5,986 nt of DNA from JADGHX01 sp040255575 (GTDB taxonomy: Bacteria > Pseudomonadota > Gammaproteobacteria > Steroidobacterales > Steroidobacteraceae): assembly GCA_040255575.1 (NCBI GenBank), contig JBDZVF010000393.1:1-5986 (forward strand). The letters run 5' to 3'. A program made the position numbers and the translations under genes. The notes beneath the pieces were generated by a model. That model did no database searches, had not been told where the DNA came from, and was given only the letters and a program-made list of their open reading frames with translations. Positions within the stretch are counted from its first letter, which is position 1. Each line of letters opens with the position of its first letter. Shown piece after piece: positions 5,449-5,986 of this stretch.

Positions 5449-5986
5449 GCGCGCCTGCCGAGCAGATACATCGCGACGCCGAGCACACGGCGCGTGACAT
5501 CAGGCCCTCTGCGACCTGCATCGCCCGACACCGGCGCAGCCAGTGCCGCGAGCTCGTCGAGCCGTTCACCCGTGAGCGTGGGCGCACGCGCTGCCAGCGC
5601 TATCACGGCTGCCTGATCCTCGGGGCTCAACGGCCGCGCGGGCGCGATCGGCTCCACCTGCGTCAACTCGATCTTCGGAGCCGCGCGCGTGTCATGGACC
5701 ACGAGTGTCGCGGCGGCGATATCGCCGAGGCGCTTGCAGTCTTTCCGCAGCAGCATGCTGACGATCGCGAAGCCGAACAGGAAGGGCAGGAAGTCCGCCA
5801 CGCGCAGCAGATTGCGTATCAGTGACGCACCCGGCGTGATGGGCAGACCGTTGTCCATCACCACGCGTAGATGGAACACACGTTTCCCCGGCGTGCTGCC
5901 GGACCGACTCAGCTCGAACACCACCGGATAGAACCACTCGAGCAGGAACCAGAAGATGGTGATCGCGGCCACCGCGACGCCCCGCA
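5445..5986 (-). CDS. RDD-family membrane protein, 5' end cut by window edge
   Basis: The frame is open to the right edge, so the visible 179 residues are the C-terminal part of a longer protein. The first RDD span (with the Arg-Asp-Asp signature) lies outside the window. A GTG at 5972 is not taken as the start, because it falls inside a membrane span. Residues encoded near 5980-5915 form that span (AITIFWFLLEWFYPVVFEL). It is followed by the RDD hallmark STPGKRVFHLRVV, then SLIRNLLRVADFLPFLFG and KDCKRLGDIAAATLVV, all typical of PF06271. A hydrophilic tail of about 85 residues follows, with LSPEDQAAVIALAARAP, LTGERLDELAALAAP and a final amphipathic VLGVAMYLLGRR. RDD proteins are poorly understood; some act in Na+/H+ transport, others assist membrane complexes. 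Being first of the visible genes and coupled by ATGA to the SpoIIM-like gene, it probably works with that protein. Promoter and start must lie beyond 5986. Confidence 0.93.
   Translation of the reverse strand, partial: RGVAVAAITIFWFLLEWFYPVVFELSRSGSTPGKRVFHLRVVMDNGLPITPGASLIRNLLRVADFLPFLFGFAIVSMLLRKDCKRLGDIAAATLVVHDTRAAPKIELTQVEPIAPARPLSPEDQAAVIALAARAPTLTGERLDELAALAAPVSGDAGRRGPDVTRRVLGVAMYLLGRRA

Noticed and set aside
4894..5616. 240-codon plus-strand open frame opposite SpoIIM-like and RDD genes
   Set aside because: Crosses the boundary of two real overlapping genes on the other strand and shows shadow composition without any motif.

Overview
The window is a stretch of GC-rich bacterial DNA (above 60% G+C by eye) with seven genes packed head to tail on the minus strand. 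Transcription runs from the right edge to the left edge, and there is no gene-free stretch longer than 14 bases between genes. Protein motifs, GTG starts and gene order fit a Gram-negative proteobacterium. A gammaproteobacterium of the Xanthomonadales/Steroidobacter/Nevskiales type is my best guess, by recollection of similar clusters rather than by any search.

In order of transcription the genes are: (1) an RDD-family membrane protein, whose 5' end lies beyond the right edge; (2) a SpoIIM-like (DUF95) multi-pass membrane protein; (3) an uncharacterised multi-pass membrane protein; (4) a DUF4129-type protein with a signal peptide and one membrane span; (5) a DUF4350 protein with a membrane span near each end of its sensor-like domain; (6) a complete MoxR-family AAA+ ATPase; (7) a DUF58 protein with a vWA-like fold, whose 3' end lies beyond the left edge. 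The first four junctions overlap by 4, 11, 20 and 4 bases. The last two are separated by 14 bases each. This is the layout of one co-transcribed, translationally coupled operon. No promoter or terminator lies inside the window, so both are expected outside it.

Functionally, five proteins sit in or across the inner membrane and one is a cytoplasmic ATPase. MoxR ATPases typically work as chaperones with a vWA-domain partner, here most likely the DUF58 protein encoded directly downstream. The DUF4129 and DUF4350 proteins each place a domain in the cytoplasm that could be reached by this pair. SpoIIM is known from the Bacillus engulfment complex, where it anchors peptidoglycan hydrolases, but no sporulation gene is visible here. 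The whole set is best described as an uncharacterised membrane-associated MoxR system, possibly concerned with the cell envelope. That role is inference; the gene identities are well supported by motifs.
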